DNA from: Bin103 sp002238925 | GTDB lineage: Bacteria; Spirochaetota; Spirochaetia; SZUA-6; Bin103 | DNA length: 64,000 nt | Reading direction: 5' to 3' | Assembly: GCA_965208065.1 (NCBI GenBank) | Contig: OZ242313.1 | Span: 4,464,001 to 4,528,000 of the forward strand | Shown here: one piece after another, positions 61,908 through 64,000 of the stretch | Position numbering within the stretch: position 1 is the first letter of the stretch | How the letters are laid out: each line of letters starts with the position of its first letter | The notes under the pieces: generated by a model | Seen by the model: the letters and a program-made list of their open reading frames with translations, nothing else | The model's database searches: none | What the model was told of the DNA's origin: nothing | Program-made: the position numbers and the translations under genes

Positions 61908-62746
61908 GCCGGCACGCGATGACCGCATCGCTGTTCAGCGAGATCCTGGCGGAACTGCCGGCCGACGAGGCGATTTCCGCGACCGCCCGGCTCGGCTACC
62001 CCGCCATCGAACTGCTGTGCGCGCCGCCGCACCTGGACCGGGCACGGGCGCGCCGGGATGCCGCCGGCGTGGCGGCGCGCATTCGCGATGCCGGCCTGGC
62101 CGTATCGGTGTTGTCGTTGCACAACAGCTTCACCGAGCCGGCCCGGTTGGCCGAGCAACTCGGCAACGTGCGCGACTTCATCGCACTGGCGCCCGCGTTC
62201 GGCACCCGGACGCTGCAGTTGGATCCGGGACGGCCGGCCGCACCCGACGCCGGGCCGGAGCAGTGGCAGTGCCTGGCGCGGGCGTTGCGGGAACTGGCGG
62301 CCATGGCGGACGACGCCGGCGTCAGGCTGGCCTTCCACACCACCATGCGGCAGATCACCAGCACCGTCGCCGGCGCCGAGCGCCTGCTCGACCTGGCCGC
62401 GGCGGAGTGCATCGGGGTAAGTGCGGACTTCTGCAACCTGCGCATCAACGGCGACGCCCCGGAGCGGGTGATCGACCGGCTCGGCGCCCGCATCTATCAC
62501 ACTCACATAAAGAACGGCGAGGTGGCCGGCGACGGCTCCTGGCTGTTCTCGCGCCTGGACCGCGGGCTGTTGGACTACACCGAGCTGCTGCCGCGGTTGC
62601 ACGCCGCCGGCTACCGCGGCTACCTGTCGATCGAGAGCATCGGGCGCGGCGCCCGCAAGTACCCGGCTCCGGAGGCGGTCCGCGAAGCCGGCGCCGACCT
62701 GAAGCTGCTGCGCTCCTACCTGCGGCAGGCGGGAATCGACGGCTGA
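61904..62746 (+). CDS. Sugar phosphate isomerase/epimerase (xylose isomerase-like TIM barrel)
   Basis: 280 residues from ATG 61904, overlapping the previous stop by four bases. The AP endonuclease 2-type barrel is seen in LFSEILAELPADEAISATARLGYPAIEL (~10-35), VSVLSLHNSF (~66), GVRLAFHTTM (~140), GVSADFCNLRINGDAPERVIDRLGARIYHTHIKNGE (~170-205) and GYLSIESIG (~240). The metal ligands (Glu/Asp/His at HTHIKNG and IES) are plausible. Often such isomerases act in inositol or rare sugar pathways. Coupled to the following reductase (overlap of one base). Confidence 0.88.
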   Translation: MSRHAMTASLFSEILAELPADEAISATARLGYPAIELLCAPPHLDRARARRDAAGVAARIRDAGLAVSVLSLHNSFTEPARLAEQLGNVRDFIALAPAFGTRTLQLDPGRPAAPDAGPEQWQCLARALRELAAMADDAGVRLAFHTTMRQITSTVAGAERLLDLAAAECIGVSADFCNLRINGDAPERVIDRLGARIYHTHIKNGEVAGDGSWLFSRLDRGLLDYTELLPRLHAAGYRGYLSIESIGRGARKYPAPEAVREAGADLKLLRSYLRQAGIDG

Positions 62747-63723
62747 TGCGCATCCCCGGCATCGACCGTCCACTGTCCGCGCTGGCGCTGGGCAGCCACT
62801 ACTACCGGCTTGACGACAGCAGCCGCTGGCGCGGCCTGTTGGACCACTACCTGGAGGCCGGCGGCACGCTGCTCGACACCGCGCGCAGCTACGGCGACAG
62901 CGAGCAGGTAATCGGCCGCTGGCTGGCCGACCGCGCCGTGCGCGACCGGCTGACGCTGCTTACCAAGGGGGGCCACGGCACCCGGCACGGGGTGACGGGA
63001 GGCGACTTTGCTGCCGTGATCGAGGCCGAGCTCAGCACCAGCCTGGAGGTGCTCGGTACCGAGCAGGTGGAACTGTATCTGCTGCACCGCGACAGCCTTG
63101 CCTTCGACGTGGGCACGATTATCGAAGCGCTGAACACGGAACTGCGCCGCGGAAGGATACGCGCCATCGGTGCCTCCAACTGGGAATACGACCGCATCGA
63201 GCAGGCCAACGCCTACGCCCGCGAGCGCGGCCTGCAGGGATTCTCGGTGATCAGCAACCACCTGGCCCTGGCGCGGTCGGCGGCGCCGTTCTGGCCGGGT
63301 TTGGTGAGCGTCGGACCTGACGGATGGAACTGGCATCGGCGCACCGGCGTCCCGCTGCTGGTGTTCTCGTCGCAGGCGCGCGGCTTCTTCTCCGGCCGCT
63401 TCGAGCCGCACCAGCGCGGCGCCGCTCCGGGCGCCCTGGACGAGCTCGACGCGCGCGTGCTGGAGGTGTACGGCAGCGACGCCAACTTTGCCCGCCTGGA
63501 GCGCGCGCGCCGGCTCGGCCGCGACAAGGGCGGCTACTCGGCCACCCAGGTTGCGCTGGCCTGGCTCCTGCACCAGCCGCTGCCGCTGCTCCCGATCATC
63601 GGCCCCCGCGACCGCGACGAGTTGGCCGCCTCCTTCGACGCGCTCTCCCTGCGCCTCACTCCGGAGGAGACGCGCTGGCTGGACACCGGCCGATCGCTGA
63701 ACGGATCCGGAACTTCGGGCTAA
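62746..63723 (+). CDS. Aldo/keto reductase
   Basis: 325 residues from ATG 62746 (stop of the isomerase TGA overlaps it as TGATG). Tetrad: Asp in TLLDTARSYGDSE (~44; Tyr in SYG), Lys in LTLLTKGGHG (~75) and His in LYLLHRDS (~110). ASNWEYDRIEQA (~145) and SSQARGFFSGRF (~205) are typical. It ends the plus-strand cluster with PhyH and the isomerase; together with the divergent enolase-family dehydratase they could handle a sugar acid or polyol. NAD(P) specificity cannot be read. Confidence 0.9.
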   Translation: MRIPGIDRPLSALALGSHYYRLDDSSRWRGLLDHYLEAGGTLLDTARSYGDSEQVIGRWLADRAVRDRLTLLTKGGHGTRHGVTGGDFAAVIEAELSTSLEVLGTEQVELYLLHRDSLAFDVGTIIEALNTELRRGRIRAIGASNWEYDRIEQANAYARERGLQGFSVISNHLALARSAAPFWPGLVSVGPDGWNWHRRTGVPLLVFSSQARGFFSGRFEPHQRGAAPGALDELDARVLEVYGSDANFARLERARRLGRDKGGYSATQVALAWLLHQPLPLLPIIGPRDRDELAASFDALSLRLTPEETRWLDTGRSLNGSGTSG

Positions 63724-63922
63724 CGCAGCAGATCGAGGATCGCATCGGGCAGCCACTGTTGCCGTGCGTCAGGAAACCGCCGCGGGGCGACGGGTTCCGT
63801 AAGCGCGGCGGTGGTCCGCGTCAACTGGTCCATCAGTCCACTTACCGGTTACTATCACGAGAGTTGCCGCCGGCGACCGGTCGGACTCGGGTCGCCCAAC
63901 GAGCAAATACGGGAGTGCCGCC
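63724..63922. other. 199-bp intergenic region before the permease start
   Basis: No gene. It must contain the promoter of the permease; GGGAGTGCCGCC precedes the ATG. No clear -35/-10 pair or riboswitch is evident. Confidence 0.5.
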
Positions 63923-64000
63923 ATGCAAACCGAGCAGTCCGCCAACCGCGCGGGCGTTCGCTACGAACCCAACGACAAGCCGCCCAAGGCGCTGACCTTC
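63923..64000 (+). CDS. Putative nucleobase:cation symporter (uracil-xanthine permease), 5' end only
   Basis: ATG 63923 gives 26 residues: MQTEQSANRAGVRYEPNDKP... ending at the window edge in PKALTF. The pattern YEPNDKPPKAL followed by an expected membrane region is like the N-terminus of NCS2 xanthine/uracil permeases, which start with a cytosolic stretch containing Y-x-x-x-D-x-P-P. Only the start is visible, so the assignment is tentative. Confidence 0.5.
   Translation, partial: MQTEQSANRAGVRYEPNDKPPKALTF

Overview
The window is high-GC bacterial DNA with tightly packed operons, overlapping start/stop codons and many ABC solute-binding proteins. Several of these have short signal sequences that lead into an acidic Glu/Ala-rich stretch with no obvious lipobox cysteine. 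That style, the multiple LplABC-type sugar importers and the peptide importers recall free-living or symbiotic Spirochaetota (Spirochaetaceae). This placement is inference from protein style only: no rRNA, tRNA or taxonomic marker was recognised.

Layout. 1-2794: 3' end of an LplABC-type sugar importer. 3037-8050: a DUF222/HNH endonuclease gene split by a 3.4-kb element with three overlapping tyrosine recombinases (a RIT, recombinase-in-trio, element) bounded by 31-bp inverted repeats. 8065-8955: rearrangement scar with a broken GNAT gene, a duplicated GNAT tail, a displaced piece of pyrF and a DUF433 antitoxin whose DUF5615 toxin is cut short. 8956-21286 (minus): pyrimidine operon pyrR-pyrB-pyrC-carA-carB-pyrK-pyrD-pyrF, with a candidate PyrR-binding hairpin in its leader and two cargo insertions of more A/T-rich, unrelated genes (SDH/ClpP-like protease plus a small ORF; a possible PD-(D/E)XK protein). 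pyrE is absent. 21492-35365: metabolic genes (enolase-superfamily dehydratase, alcohol dehydrogenases, Uma2, GATase, a MaoC/CoA-transferase/CitE-type lyase trio, aldo/keto reductase) interspersed with toxin-antitoxin modules, several broken. 35912-40004: an intact Dpp/Opp-type peptide importer. 40076-50993: a decayed accessory region with three Rpn-type genes (two are near-identical copies in a 1.15-kb direct repeat), repeated remnants of dppC, a second peptide importer fused by deletion and hit by an IS3-family element, broken TA modules, and an AAA-ATPase/PD-(D/E)XK protein. 51227-63723: TA pair, threonine dehydratase-like enzyme, a second complete LplABC-type importer on the minus strand, an S24/XRE-type repressor divergent from a plant-type LRR protein, and a catabolic cluster (enolase-superfamily dehydratase, PhyH oxygenase, sugar isomerase, aldo/keto reductase). 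A putative nucleobase permease starts at the right edge.

How it fits together: the core logic is import and breakdown of sugars, sugar acids and peptides plus de novo UMP synthesis, in a genome that is heavily reworked by recombinases, Rpn nucleases and TA modules. The strongest leads are the RIT insertion that exactly splits the HNH motif, the duplicated Rpn unit with a variable repeat and nearby dppC tail copies, and the divergently promoted S24-like repressor/LRR pair. All family calls are by eye; no database search was run.
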